This document shows, in pieces, positions 14,517-23,565 of a stretch of 64,000 nucleotides of DNA. Position 1 is the stretch's first letter; each line of letters starts with the position of its first letter. The stretch spans positions 1-64,000 of the forward strand of contig NZ_SDSD01000006.1 in the NCBI RefSeq assembly GCF_004798965.1, read 5' to 3'. Position numbers and translations under genes: made by a program. This DNA comes from Onishia niordana (GTDB lineage: Bacteria; Pseudomonadota; Gammaproteobacteria; Pseudomonadales; Halomonadaceae). The notes beneath the pieces were generated by a model that worked only from the letters and a program-made list of their open reading frames with translations, was not told where the DNA came from and ran no database searches.

Positions 14517-16358
14517 ATGATCACGACATTCTCCCGCCGTCAGGGCCTCGCCGCCCTGTGTCTCGGCGTGGCGCCGCTGGCCAGCGCCGCCGATACCGTC
14601 ACCGCCGAGAGCGGCTCTGCCGATTCTCAACAGGAGCTGAACTCCCTGGTGGTGACCGCCACTCTGACGCCGCGCACCGCCGATCAGAGCCTGGCCTCGG
14701 TCACGGTGCTCGATGAGGCCGATCTGCGCCGCCAAGACCCCAAGGACATCACCGATATGCTGCGCGCCCAGCCCGGCGTGGATGTCACCTCCAACGGTGG
14801 CTTCGGCAAGACCAGCAACGTCAATATCCGCGGGGCCGGCGGTGAGTCGACGCTGTTGCTGATCGACGGCATTCGGCTGCGTTCTGCCACTGCCGGTAGC
14901 CCGACCTGGCAGTTTCTCGAGCCGCGGATGTTCGAGCGGGTCGAAGTGGTGCGCGGGCCACGTGGCAGTCTCTATGGGGCCGATGCCGTGGGCGGTGTGG
15001 TGCAGTTGTTCACTCGTGAGGGAGAGGCCGAGGGCGCGCATCCCAGTATCACCGCTGGCGGCGGTTCGTTCGGCACCGAGCGCTATAGTGCCAGCCTGTC
15101 GGGGCGTGCCGATGACACCCGCTATGCGTTCTCCGCCAGTCACCTGAGCACCGATGGCACCGAGATCAAATCGGGTGATGGCGACAAGGGCTATGACAAC
15201 ACCACGGGTTTCGTGCGGTTGTCTCAGGGATTCGACAATGGCAGCGAGGTCGGCTTGCTGGGGCTACGGACTCGAGGCAACACCGAATATGTCGGCGGTA
15301 ACATCGATTATGGACAGCAGGTGGCCGGCGTCTATGGCGAGTTGCCGGTGACGGAGCGCTGGACGAGCCGCGTGACGCTCAGCGAGGCGCGCGACGAGAG
15401 CGAGGATGATGCCAACGGCAGTCTTACTCACTTCGATACCGTGACCCACAGCGCCCGCTGGGAAAATACCCTGATAGTAGGCGACCACGACCTGACCGCC
15501 GGCGCCGAATACAGTCAGGATAAGATCGATAGCAGTTCGGATTACAACGAAGATAGCCGCGACAACGCTGCCCTGTTTGCCCAGGCCCTGCTCGATTTTT
15601 CTCCTCTTAACCTGCAGGCGGGGATGCGCTTCGATGATAACGAGGCTTTTGGCGAAGAAGTCACCGGCCATCTGGGCATCAGCTACGCCCTGGATGGGGT
15701 GCATACCCTGCGGGCGAGCTACGGCACCGCCTTTCGTGCCCCGACCTTCAACGAGCTCTACTTTCCGAACTATGGCAATGACGCCCTCGATCCCGAGCGC
15801 TCCAGAACAACCGAGCTTGGTCTGCGTGCCCAGTTCGGTCAGGGATTCTGGGACCTGTCGGTCTACCAGACCGAGATCAAGGATATGATCGCGACCACCT
15901 TGCGCAATGGCCGTTTTGCTCCTTTCAATGTTAATCAGGCCCGTATCCGCGGGGCGGAGCTCGCCACCGGCGCCGAGGTGAACGACTGGAGCCTGCGTGC
16001 CGCTCTGACCTATACCGATCCCGAAGACCGCAACACCGGCAACCAGTTGGTACGTCGGGCCACGCGAAGCCTGCGCCTGGATGCCGACCGGGCCTTGGGC
16101 GACTGGACCCTTGGCGGTTCCTTTATCGCCCAGAACCATCGTTACAACGACACCGACAATAACGAGCGCCTGCCGGGCTTCGGGCTCGTCAATCTGCGAG
16201 CCGGTTGGCAGTTTGCTCCGCTATGGTCGACTCGCCTTACGCTCGAGAACGTGCTCGACAAGGAGTACGCAACGGCGCGCGCCTCGGCGTTTCAGGGGGG
16301 CTGGGACTATCTCAATCCCGGCCGGGCAGCCTTCCTCAGCGTGACCTTCGGCGAGTGA
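14517..16358 (+). CDS. btuB: TonB-dependent vitamin B12 outer-membrane receptor BtuB
   Basis: A 613-residue receptor. The signal peptide covers about residues 1-25 (basic FSRRQ, hydrophobic core, ALAS-like end before AADT). LNSLVVTATLTPR is the TonB box region. The plug domain shows TDMLRAQPGVDV, NVNIRGAGGES, LLIDGIRLR and RGPRGSLYGADAVGGVV, followed by alternating beta strands to the C terminus LSVTFGE. The length agrees with E. coli BtuB. ATG at 14517 is preferred over a GTG at 14490 because it gives a normal signal peptide. The riboswitch upstream and the btuFCD genes downstream confirm the substrate class. Confidence 0.93.
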   Translation: MITTFSRRQGLAALCLGVAPLASAADTVTAESGSADSQQELNSLVVTATLTPRTADQSLASVTVLDEADLRRQDPKDITDMLRAQPGVDVTSNGGFGKTSNVNIRGAGGESTLLLIDGIRLRSATAGSPTWQFLEPRMFERVEVVRGPRGSLYGADAVGGVVQLFTREGEAEGAHPSITAGGGSFGTERYSASLSGRADDTRYAFSASHLSTDGTEIKSGDGDKGYDNTTGFVRLSQGFDNGSEVGLLGLRTRGNTEYVGGNIDYGQQVAGVYGELPVTERWTSRVTLSEARDESEDDANGSLTHFDTVTHSARWENTLIVGDHDLTAGAEYSQDKIDSSSDYNEDSRDNAALFAQALLDFSPLNLQAGMRFDDNEAFGEEVTGHLGISYALDGVHTLRASYGTAFRAPTFNELYFPNYGNDALDPERSRTTELGLRAQFGQGFWDLSVYQTEIKDMIATTLRNGRFAPFNVNQARIRGAELATGAEVNDWSLRAALTYTDPEDRNTGNQLVRRATRSLRLDADRALGDWTLGGSFIAQNHRYNDTDNNERLPGFGLVNLRAGWQFAPLWSTRLTLENVLDKEYATARASAFQGGWDYLNPGRAAFLSVTFGE

Positions 16359-17251
16359 TGAGCTGGCGCGCGCGGCTCCTCACGCTGACGGCCCTGGTCC
16401 TCGCGGGCCTGGCCAGCCCGGCCCCGGCGGCCGAGCTCTGCGTCACGGACGATGCCGGCCACGAGGTGTGTCTGGATGCCCCGGCGCGGCGCATCGTGGC
16501 GCTCTCGCCCGGCGTCACCGAGCTGTTGTATGCCGCGGGCGCCGGCGAGCGGGTAGTGGGGGCGGTCAGCTTCAGCGACTATCCGCCCGAGGCGCAAGCC
16601 CTCCCTCGCGTGGGCAGCTATGACCGTCTCGACCTCGAGGCGCTGCTGGCCCTCGAGCCCGACCTGGTAGTGGCCTGGCAAGGCGGCAATCCCCAGGAGC
16701 AGCTCGCCCGTCTGCCGACGCTCGGCCTGCCGGTGTTCTTCTCCGATGTCGACGACTTCGCCGGCATCGCCGAGAGCCTCGAGCGCTTCGGTGAGCTGGC
16801 GGATACTAGCGCCATCGCCGACCCCGTGGCGACGGCGCTGCGGGCGGAGGTGGCGGCGCTGCGCAAGGACTACGCCGATGCCGACCCGGTGCCGGTCTTC
16901 TACGAGGTCTGGGAGCAGCCGCTGATGACCATCAATGGCGAGCACTGGATCAGTCGCTCGCTTAAGCTATGCGGTGGCGAGAACCTGTTCGCTGATGCCT
17001 CTGCCCTGGTGCCACGAATAGGCGTCGAGGCGGTGCTCGCCCGCGACCCTGAGGCGATCATCACCGGTGGCATGGGCAAGGCCGACTCCGGTTGGCTCGA
17101 GGCCTGGCGCGACTATCCTCGGCTGACGGCGGTGCAGCAGGATAACCTCTTCTTCATCGATCCCAACCTGGTGCAGCGGGCCGCCCCCAGGCTGGTCGAG
17201 GGCACCCGGCGGCTCTGCGAGCACCTGGAGGTCGCCCGTGAGCGACGCTAG
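16358..17251 (+). CDS. btuF: Periplasmic corrinoid-binding protein BtuF
   Basis: A 297-residue cluster A-2 substrate-binding protein. A signal peptide (MSWRARLLTLTALVLAGLASPAPAAE) is followed by PARRIVALSPGVTELLYAAGAGERVVGAVSFSDYP and DLEALLALEPDLVVAWQGG, the characteristic start of BtuF. The ATG overlaps the btuB stop codon (TGATG), so the two are coupled. It would hand corrinoids from the periplasm to BtuC-BtuD. Confidence 0.93.
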   Translation: MSWRARLLTLTALVLAGLASPAPAAELCVTDDAGHEVCLDAPARRIVALSPGVTELLYAAGAGERVVGAVSFSDYPPEAQALPRVGSYDRLDLEALLALEPDLVVAWQGGNPQEQLARLPTLGLPVFFSDVDDFAGIAESLERFGELADTSAIADPVATALRAEVAALRKDYADADPVPVFYEVWEQPLMTINGEHWISRSLKLCGGENLFADASALVPRIGVEAVLARDPEAIITGGMGKADSGWLEAWRDYPRLTAVQQDNLFFIDPNLVQRAAPRLVEGTRRLCEHLEVARERR

Positions 17252-18236
17252 TGCTCAACCGGTCGGTCGTGGGCTGCGCCTTCGCCCCCTTGGCTTGCTG
17301 GCGCTGGCCGCGCTGCTTTCGCTTGCGGTGTCGCTGGCGCTAGGCAGCGTCGCCATCGGGCCAGATGAGCTCCTGGCGGTGCTCGCCGGCGGCGGCGATG
17401 CCCTGCATCAGACGCTGGTGCTGGAGCTCAGGTTGCCGCGGGCACTGGCCGCCTTCGGCACCGGGGCCTTGCTGGCGCTGGCCGGCGCCCTGATGCAGAT
17501 ACTGCTGCGAAATCCCCTGGCCGATCCTTATGTGCTGGGGCTCTCCGGCGGCGCCTCTGTGGCCGCACTCGCCGCGATGCTGGCCGGCCTTGGCGTGGCG
17601 CTGGTTACCGGGGCCGCCTTCGCCGGTGCCTTGGCCTCGACCCTGATCGTTTTCGGACTGGCGCACGGTACCGGTAGCTGGACGCCGACCCGCCTGCTGC
17701 TCACCGGCGTCGTAATGGCTGCCGGGTGGGGCGCGCTGATCAGCTTTCTGCTGGCGGTGAGCCCAGTGGAGCGGCTGCCCGGCATGCTCTACTGGCTGAT
17801 GGGGGATATGGCCTATGCCGGCAGCCCCTGGCCGGTGCTGGGGGTGGCCGTTGTGAGCCTGCTGGTGGTGATGCCGCTGGGACGCACCCTCAATGTGCTG
17901 GCCCGCGGCGGGCTTCAGGCCGCAGCCCTGGGCGTGGCGGTGCGACCGCTGGAGTGGACGCTCTATCTGCTGGCCAGCCTGCTCACCGCGGTGGCGGTCA
18001 CCACCGCCGGCAGCGTCGGCTTCGTTGGGCTGATGGTACCGCACATGCTGCGCCTGCGGCTCGGCAACGATCAGCGGCTGATCCTGCCGGCGAGCCTCTT
18101 GGCCGGGGGCACCCTGCTGACGCTTGCCGACACCCTGGCGCGCACCCTGATCGCCCCCCAGCAGCTACCGGTCGGGGTGATTACCGCGCTGCTCGGGGTA
18201 CCGAGCTTCCTCTACCTGCTCTATCGGAGTCGCTGA
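17238..18236 (+). CDS. btuC: Vitamin B12 ABC transporter permease BtuC
   Basis: A 332-residue FecCD-family permease with about ten hydrophobic segments. Landmarks are LRLPRALAAFGTGALLALAGALMQ (residues about 61-84), NPLADPYVLGLSGGASVAAL and GSVGFVGLMVPHMLRL near residue 260, which contains the region that contacts the ATPase. The start is a GTG at 17238 that overlaps btuF by 14 bp. The length and the gene order F-C-D are standard. Confidence 0.93.
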   Translation: MSDASAQPVGRGLRLRPLGLLALAALLSLAVSLALGSVAIGPDELLAVLAGGGDALHQTLVLELRLPRALAAFGTGALLALAGALMQILLRNPLADPYVLGLSGGASVAALAAMLAGLGVALVTGAAFAGALASTLIVFGLAHGTGSWTPTRLLLTGVVMAAGWGALISFLLAVSPVERLPGMLYWLMGDMAYAGSPWPVLGVAVVSLLVVMPLGRTLNVLARGGLQAAALGVAVRPLEWTLYLLASLLTAVAVTTAGSVGFVGLMVPHMLRLRLGNDQRLILPASLLAGGTLLTLADTLARTLIAPQQLPVGVITALLGVPSFLYLLYRSR

Positions 18237-19003
18237 TGGAGACCCTGGACGCGCATCGGCTGGTCATCGATATCCCCGGACGCGGCGCGGGAAGGCCGCT
18301 GGATTTCGCTGTGGCGCCCGGCGAGCGTTGGGGGGTGCTGGGCCCCAACGGCGCCGGCAAGACGACGCTGATGCATACGCTCGCCGGCCTGCGCGCGCCG
18401 CGCTCCGGCGAGGTGCGTCTCGCTGGCGTGCCATTGTCGCGCCTCAAGCGTCGTGCATTGGCGCGTCGGCTGGGCATCGTCTTTCAGTCACAGCATGACG
18501 ACTTCCCGGCCACCGTCCGCGAGACGGCGCTGATCGGTCGCCATCCCTTCATCGCGCCCTGGCAACAGGAGGGGCCGGAGGATATTGCGCGGGCCGAGGC
18601 CGCGCTTGAGCGCCTCGACCTGAAACATCTCGCCGAACGCGAGCTCTCGACCCTCTCCGGTGGCGAGCGTCAGCGGGTCAGCCTTGCCACGCTGCTGACG
18701 CAGTCGCCTCAGCTATGGCTCGCCGACGAACCCACTAATCACCTCGATCTTCACCACCAGGTCGCGGTCATGGAGCTGCTGACCGAGCAGGCCCAGCGCG
18801 GCTGCGGTGTGATGATGTGCCTGCATGACCTCAACCTGGCCGCCCGCTGGTGCAGCCACCTGCTGCTGCTCTACCCCGACGGCGAAGCCTGCTGGGGCGC
18901 GGCGGATACCATGCTGGTGCCTGACGCTCTCGAGCGGCTCTACGGCCAGGCCCTGACGACTGCCATGGTCGATGGTGCCCCGGTCTTCGTCCCCAGGCGT
19001 TAA
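18236..19003 (+). CDS. btuD: Vitamin B12 ABC transporter ATPase BtuD
   Basis: A 255-residue ATPase. Walker A is GPNGAGKTT (about residues 37-45), the Q-loop is VFQSQHDDFP, the signature is LSGGERQR, Walker B with the D-loop is LWLADEPTNHLD, and the switch histidine is in CLHDLNLA. The ATG overlaps the btuC stop codon (TGATG). It is the last gene of the btuBFCD unit; the next genes run in the other direction. Confidence 0.93.
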   Translation: METLDAHRLVIDIPGRGAGRPLDFAVAPGERWGVLGPNGAGKTTLMHTLAGLRAPRSGEVRLAGVPLSRLKRRALARRLGIVFQSQHDDFPATVRETALIGRHPFIAPWQQEGPEDIARAEAALERLDLKHLAERELSTLSGGERQRVSLATLLTQSPQLWLADEPTNHLDLHHQVAVMELLTEQAQRGCGVMMCLHDLNLAARWCSHLLLLYPDGEACWGAADTMLVPDALERLYGQALTTAMVDGAPVFVPRR

Positions 19004-19016
19004 GGGACGCGGGCGT

Positions 19017-19193
19017 TCAGTTCGTGTCGAGCGTCTTGAGCCGCTGTTCCGCCCGCCGGTTGGTGGCCATGCGCTCCGGGCGCTTCATCGAGCGCCAGCG
19101 GGTGATCTCATCGGTGGTGCGCCCGCAGCCGACGCATAGCCCGCTCTTCAGCTTGCAGATCGAGATGCAGGGACTTTCGATGCGCTCGGCCAT
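19017..19193 (-). CDS. Small DUF1289 protein
   Basis: A 58-residue protein. The translated sequence begins MAERIESPCISICKLKSG and continues LCVGCGRTTDEITRW, which is the DUF1289 signature of four cysteines (C-x3-C then C-x2-C) followed by E-I-x-x-W. The family is small, probably metal binding, and of unknown role. Its start lies immediately beside the stop codon of the upstream gene at 19194, so they probably form a two-gene operon. It ends 14 bp from the btuD stop, converging with it. Confidence 0.85.
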   Translation of the reverse strand: MAERIESPCISICKLKSGLCVGCGRTTDEITRWRSMKRPERMATNRRAEQRLKTLDTN

Positions 19194-19556
19194 TTAATGG
19201 CGCTCCATGATGGATAGCCGGCGTTGCCAGTCGCCGCCGTGCACGCGCCGGCATTCCTCCTCGCTGTCGGCGTCCAGATGGACGTCGATATCGGCGATCT
19301 CGATCCCGGCGTCGAAGAAGGCGGCCTCGGTCAGCTCGCGCATGCGGCGGCGGCCGTCGCCCTTGAGGGCACGGGCCAGCTCGTCCTGAGTCTCGAACAC
19401 CCAGACCACCCGCAGGCTGTCCGGAAAGCGGCGGTAGTCCACCAGGTGAGTCAGCCAGGCGAAGCCGGGAAGCATCGGCTTGGCGGTTTCGCAGGCGTCG
19501 GTCAGGGCCTTTGTCAGCTGGCGCTCCATGCGGGCGCTGGCTTTCTTATCGAGCAT
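19194..19556 (-). CDS. Conserved protein of unknown function
   Basis: A 120-residue protein that I recognise only as a type often found in Pseudomonas and Halomonas genomes. It starts MLDKKASARMERQLTKALTDAC, then has PGFAWLTHLVDYRRFPDSLRVVWVFE, and ends with an acidic segment DADSEEECRRVHGGDWQRRL. AGGAGA sits 7 bp before the ATG at 19556. The frame continues upstream to 19736 without a plausible start site. No membrane segment or signal peptide is visible. It is followed directly by the DUF1289 gene. Confidence 0.68.
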   Translation of the reverse strand: MLDKKASARMERQLTKALTDACETAKPMLPGFAWLTHLVDYRRFPDSLRVVWVFETQDELARALKGDGRRRMRELTEAAFFDAGIEIADIDVHLDADSEEECRRVHGGDWQRRLSIMERH

Positions 19557-19849
19557 GAAGGGTCTCCTGCTGAGTATGTCGTCGTGACTCCCTGCGTGAA
19601 TCAGCCGGCAGGGGCACATTTTACGGAAAGGGCGGCTGTCACCGAGGACCTCGAGCACTTCGGCGAGCATGCCGAAGGTACGCGGCAGTCGGTCGGTTGT
19701 CAGCACCTTCCGGAGCGCCAGGCCGTTGTCAGGCATCGCCAGGCGTTGCGCCGAGCGGCGCGAAGGTCACAGCTGGATCATGGACATCTATTTACTGTCA
19801 CGAACGCCTAGCTGAAGGCCGTTCTCACATTTTCTCACTGGAGATCTCG

Positions 19850-20455
19850 ATGAAGCACGTCGACCCCGAGCGCCATGCGGCTCGCATGGCCCACAAACAG
19901 CGCATCATGAACGAGCGGATCGCCGCCGCCGACAAGGAGCAGGGCGTGCTGCTGGTGCTCACCGGCCCCGGTAAGGGCAAGAGCAGCTCCGGCTTCGGCA
20001 TGGTTGCCCGCGCCCTGGGCCATGGCATGAAGGTCGGTGTGGTGCAGTTCATCAAGGGCGCCTTCAGCACCGGCGAGGAGGCCTTCTTTCGTGACCTGCC
20101 GGGCGTTGATTACCACGTGATGGGCGAGGGCTATACCTGGGACACCCAGGACCGGGAGCGCGACGTGCGCGCCGCCGAGGCGGCCTGGGCCGAGGCCCGG
20201 CGCATGCTAGCCGACCCAAGCTACGCGCTGGTGCTGTTCGACGAGCTCAACATCGCCCTGCACCATGGCTACATGGAACTCGATAGGGTGCTTGACGACC
20301 TCCAGGGGCGTCCGGCCATGCAGCATGCGGTGGTCACCGGCCGCTACGCGCCCGAGGCGCTGATCGAGCTGGCCGACACCGTGACCGAGATGAAGGTGGT
20401 CAAGCACGCCTTCAAGGACCAAGGCATCAAGGCGCAGAAGGGAATCGAACTGTAG
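19850..20455 (+). CDS. cobO: Corrinoid adenosyltransferase, CobO/CobA type (copy 2)
   Basis: A 201-residue adenosyltransferase. The P-loop is GPGKGKSSSG (about residues 39-48), where copy 1 has GNGKGKTT. VVQFIKGAFSTGEE, TWDTQDRERD, VLFDELNIALHHG, VTGRYAPEALIELADTVTEM and KAQKGIEL follow in family order. The ATG at 19850 has GGAG 7 bp upstream. It opens a stretch with bluB and cobQ on the same strand. The two copies in this window are clearly diverged, so they may differ in substrate or regulation. Confidence 0.9.
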   Translation: MKHVDPERHAARMAHKQRIMNERIAAADKEQGVLLVLTGPGKGKSSSGFGMVARALGHGMKVGVVQFIKGAFSTGEEAFFRDLPGVDYHVMGEGYTWDTQDRERDVRAAEAAWAEARRMLADPSYALVLFDELNIALHHGYMELDRVLDDLQGRPAMQHAVVTGRYAPEALIELADTVTEMKVVKHAFKDQGIKAQKGIEL

Positions 20456-20467
20456 TAGCCCCGGCTA

Positions 20468-20614
20468 TGAGCTCTCCGGATGAGCGCCGGGGACAAGCCG
20501 AAGCGAGGGTCTTTTGCCATGGATGGCAAAAGTAGCGCCCAGGGATGGGTTCACAGCGCCCTCGCGGAGGTCCGGCTCCCCGGGGCTTGGCGCCGGGCAA
20601 GCTCATCATCCTGC
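20468..20614. repeat. Extragenic palindromic element between cobO and bluB
   Basis: A nearly perfect 22-bp palindrome lies at 20511-20532 (a CTTTTGCCAT arm facing ATGGCAAAAG). Around it, short blocks recur as inverted matches on either side: GAGCT/AGCTC, GCGCC/GGCGC, GCGAGGG/CCCTCGC. The whole could fold into one long imperfect hairpin. The composition and layout resemble repeated extragenic elements I associate with marine gammaproteobacteria, but only one copy is visible in this window, so repetitiveness is an inference. Confidence 0.5.
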
Positions 20615-20654
20615 GAGATCAGCGTAATCCCCCACCTTTCTAGGAGACCGACGC

Positions 20655-21380
20655 ATGGCAGATCCGAACGGGCGACCCGACCACGCCTTCCCCGAGACGC
20701 AGCGCGAGGGCCTCTACCGGGCCATCTTCGAACGCCGCGACGTGCGCGCCCAGTTTCGCCCGGACCCGATCCCGCCCGAAGTACTGGCGCGGCTGCTCGA
20801 GGCCGCCCACCACGCGCCCTCGGTGGGTTTCATGCAGCCCTGGGATTTCCTGCTGATCGACGACCGCGAGGTGCGCGAGCGCGTGCAAGCCATCTTCGAG
20901 CGCGAGAACGCCAAGGCGGCCGAGGCGCATACCGGCGAGCGCGGTGCCCTGTATCGCCGCCTCAAGCTGGAGGGCATCCTCGAGAGCCCGCTCAACCTGT
21001 GCATCACTTGCGATCGCAGCCGAGGCGGCGAGCACGTCCTGGGGCGCCAGAGCATCGTCGAAATGGATCTGTTCAGCACCTGCCTGGCGGTCCAGAACCT
21101 ATGGTTGGCCGCCCGGGCCGAGGGCATCGGCGTCGGTTGGGTCAGCATCCTCGACCAGTTTGATCTGGCCGAGGTGCTGGGCCTGCCGGAGAACGTCTAT
21201 CCGCTCGCCTACCTGTGCCTTGGCTACGTCGACGACTTTCTCGACCGCCCGGAACTGGCCCGAGCCGGCTGGCGACAGCGCCTGCCATTGGCCGAGCGGG
21301 TGCACGGCAACGGCTGGCAAACGCCGCCGGCGGATGAGGCGTTGGCCTCGGCCATCGACGCCTTGCCACTCCACCCATGA
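20655..21380 (+). CDS. bluB: 5,6-dimethylbenzimidazole synthase BluB
   Basis: A 241-residue member of the nitroreductase fold that breaks down reduced flavin mononucleotide with oxygen to form 5,6-dimethylbenzimidazole, the lower ligand of cobalamin. [14 protein letters not shown] (about 28-41), [19 protein letters not shown] (about 48-66), [14 protein letters not shown], and [18 protein letters not shown] are BluB-type segments. The length matches the family. AGGAGACCGACGC precedes the ATG. It needs oxygen, which agrees with an aerobic lifestyle, and its product feeds CobT. Confidence 0.93.
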   Translation: MADPNGRPDHAFPETQREGLYRAIFERRDVRAQFRPDPIPPEVLARLLEAAHHAPSVGFMQPWDFLLIDDREVRERVQAIFERENAKAAEAHTGERGALYRRLKLEGILESPLNLCITCDRSRGGEHVLGRQSIVEMDLFSTCLAVQNLWLAARAEGIGVGWVSILDQFDLAEVLGLPENVYPLAYLCLGYVDDFLDRPELARAGWRQRLPLAERVHGNGWQTPPADEALASAIDALPLHP

Positions 21381-21390
21381 GGACACCGCC

Positions 21391-22887
21391 ATGCCGACCC
21401 TGATGATCCAGGGCACGACCTCTGACGCTGGCAAGAGCACGGTGGTTGCGGCGCTGTGCCGAGCGCTTGCCCGCCGAGGCATCTCGGTGGCGCCCTTCAA
21501 GGCCCAGAACATGGCGCTGAACAGCGCCGTGACCCCCGAGGGCGGCGAGATCGGCCGCTCCACGGCGCTACAGGCCCGCGCCGCCGGGGTCGATCCGCAT
21601 ACCGACATGAACCCGGTGCTGCTCAAGCCCGAGACCGACCGCGGCGCTCAGGTGATCCTCGATGGTCAGGTGCATGGCCACATGGATGCGCTGGACTACC
21701 ACGCCTTCAAGCACCAGGCGCGGGCCACGGTACTGGCGGCCTGGCAGCGGCTGTCGAGCCGCTTCGATGTCGTCATCGCCGAGGGGGCGGGCAGTCCCGC
21801 CGAGATCAACCTGCGCGAGGGTGATATCGCCAACATGGGCTTCGCCGAGGCCATCGACTGCCCGGTGCTGTTGGTCGGCGACATTGATCGCGGCGGCGTC
21901 TTCGCCCAGCTGGTCGGCACCCTGGCGCTCCTCGCGGAGTCCGAGCAGACCCGCACCAAGGGCTTCATCATCAATCGCTTTCGTGGCGATATCGCCCTGC
22001 TCGAATCCGGCCTCGACTGGCTCACGGCCTACAGCGGCAAGCCAGTGTTCGGTGTGCTGCCACACCTAAATGGATTGCTGCTCGACGCCGAGGATGGCGT
22101 GGGCCTCGCCACTCAACAAACGCAGGCTCCCGAGCTTCATATCGTGGTGCCGATGCTGCCGCGTATCAGCAACCATACCGATCTTGATCCGCTGCGCCTG
22201 CATCCGCGGGTTGCGCTGACTCTGGTGGGGCCGGATCGGCCGATTCCCCCCGCCGATGTGATCCTGCTGCCGGGCAGCAAGTCGACGGCAAGTGACCTTG
22301 CCTGGCTGCGCGCCCAGGGCTGGGAGCCGGCCATCCGCCGCCACCTGCGCTACGGCGGCAAGGTGCTGGGTATCTGCGGCGGCTTCCAGATGCTCGGCGA
22401 GTCGATCGACGACCCGGAGAGCCTGGAGGGCGAGCCGGGCAGTGTGCCGGGTCTGGGACTGCTGGCGATGCGCACCCGCATGGTGGCGGGCAAGCAGTTG
22501 CGCAACGTGTGCGGCACTCTTGTAGGCACTATCACCGCCACTCTCTCAGACACCCCGGCCGGCGAAGACGTGGCGGTGAGCGGCTACGAGATTCACAACG
22601 GCATCAGCGAGGGGCCGGCCCTCGATAGGCCGTTGATGCATCTCGAGGGCCATCCGGACGGCGCGGTCAGCGAGGACGGTCAGGTGCTGGGCACCTATCT
22701 GCATGGGCTCTTCGACGAGGCCGGCGCCTTGAGCGCACTGCTCGCTCGGTTGGGGCTCGATGCCGATGGCGCGGCGGTCGATTACGCGGCCCACCGTGAG
22801 CGTGAGCTCGACCGCCTCGCTGATACCGTTGAGGCGCATCTCGACATGGACCAGCTGCTGTCGCTGCTGAGACCCGCCGGCGGCTGA
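21391..22887 (+). CDS. cobQ: Cobyric acid synthase CobQ (CbiP)
   Basis: A 498-residue amidotransferase that amidates the four side chains b, d, e and g of adenosylcobyrinic acid a,c-diamide. The N-terminal domain shows the P-loop-like [16 protein letters not shown] (residues 8-23). The C-terminal type-1 glutaminase domain has [12 protein letters not shown] with the nucleophilic cysteine and GTYLHGLFD with the catalytic histidine. It starts 10 bp after bluB. Its presence means the organism may make the ring elsewhere in the genome, because salvage alone would not require it. Confidence 0.93.
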   Translation: MPTLMIQGTTSDAGKSTVVAALCRALARRGISVAPFKAQNMALNSAVTPEGGEIGRSTALQARAAGVDPHTDMNPVLLKPETDRGAQVILDGQVHGHMDALDYHAFKHQARATVLAAWQRLSSRFDVVIAEGAGSPAEINLREGDIANMGFAEAIDCPVLLVGDIDRGGVFAQLVGTLALLAESEQTRTKGFIINRFRGDIALLESGLDWLTAYSGKPVFGVLPHLNGLLLDAEDGVGLATQQTQAPELHIVVPMLPRISNHTDLDPLRLHPRVALTLVGPDRPIPPADVILLPGSKSTASDLAWLRAQGWEPAIRRHLRYGGKVLGICGGFQMLGESIDDPESLEGEPGSVPGLGLLAMRTRMVAGKQLRNVCGTLVGTITATLSDTPAGEDVAVSGYEIHNGISEGPALDRPLMHLEGHPDGAVSEDGQVLGTYLHGLFDEAGALSALLARLGLDADGAAVDYAAHRERELDRLADTVEAHLDMDQLLSLLRPAGG

Positions 22888-22905
22888 GACCTGGGGGCTT
22901 GAACT

Positions 22906-23565
22906 TCAGTCGTCGTGTAGCACCAGTTCCACCCGGCGGTTGCTGGCTCGGCCTTCGGCCATCTCGTTGCCTGCGAGCGGCTGGGTATCGGCATAGCCGA
23001 TGGCACGCAGGCGTGTGGCGTCGATACCTTGTTCGGTCAGGAATCGCAGCACGGCGCTGGCGCGGGCACTGGACAGCTCCCAGTTGGAGGGATAGCGCGC
23101 CGTAGTGATGGGGCGGCTGTCGGAGTGGCCCTCCACCGAGATACTTCCCGGAAAGGCCGTCAGCTTGTCGGTTAGTTGGGCGAGGGTGGTCTCGCCTCTG
23201 GATGTGAGGGCGGCGCTAGCGCTGTCGAACAGCAGGTGATCGGCAATACGCAGCATCGTGCCTTGGGCGTGGCGCGCCACTACCACGCCATCTACCGACA
23301 GGTCGTCGAAGGCAGCGCTCACGCCATCACCCTGGCGCGGCAGTATGCCAGGTTGTCGCTCACCCATCTGGACCAGGCCGGGGAAGGCGCTCTCATGAGG
23401 CGTGGTGGGATCGCTTGCCTTACCCCCGGTCATCGAGATCAGCAGCACGAACAGCGTGATCAACAGCGTCAGCACGTCCAGGTAGCTGGTCAGCCAGCTC
23501 TCGCCGTCGCTTTCCTGGCTGGCGTTGCCGGTGCCTGGCAGCAGGGGATCCTGGACATCAGCCAT
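22906..23565 (-). CDS. motB: Flagellar stator protein MotB (PomB/MotD-like)
   Basis: A 219-residue inner-membrane protein with an OmpA-type peptidoglycan-binding domain. The single membrane segment is SYLDVLTLLITLFVLLISM (about residues 27-45), with Asp30 at the position of the ion-carrying aspartate. The C-terminal domain contains VEGHSDSRPI, SNWELSSARASAVL and GYADTQPLAGN, the OmpA/MotB consensus. The start at 23565 follows AGG and overlaps the motA stop by 8 bp. It converges on cobQ with an 18-bp gap. Whether it uses protons or sodium cannot be settled from this sequence. Confidence 0.88.
   Translation of the reverse strand: MADVQDPLLPGTGNASQESDGESWLTSYLDVLTLLITLFVLLISMTGGKASDPTTPHESAFPGLVQMGERQPGILPRQGDGVSAAFDDLSVDGVVVARHAQGTMLRIADHLLFDSASAALTSRGETTLAQLTDKLTAFPGSISVEGHSDSRPITTARYPSNWELSSARASAVLRFLTEQGIDATRLRAIGYADTQPLAGNEMAEGRASNRRVELVLHDD

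Noticed and set aside
15264..16139. 291-residue minus-strand ORF
   Set aside because: It is antisense to btuB, whose receptor motifs and riboswitch make the plus-strand gene certain.
17726..18235. N-terminal extension in frame with btuD
   Set aside because: It lies within btuC; the family start with TGATG coupling is at 18236.
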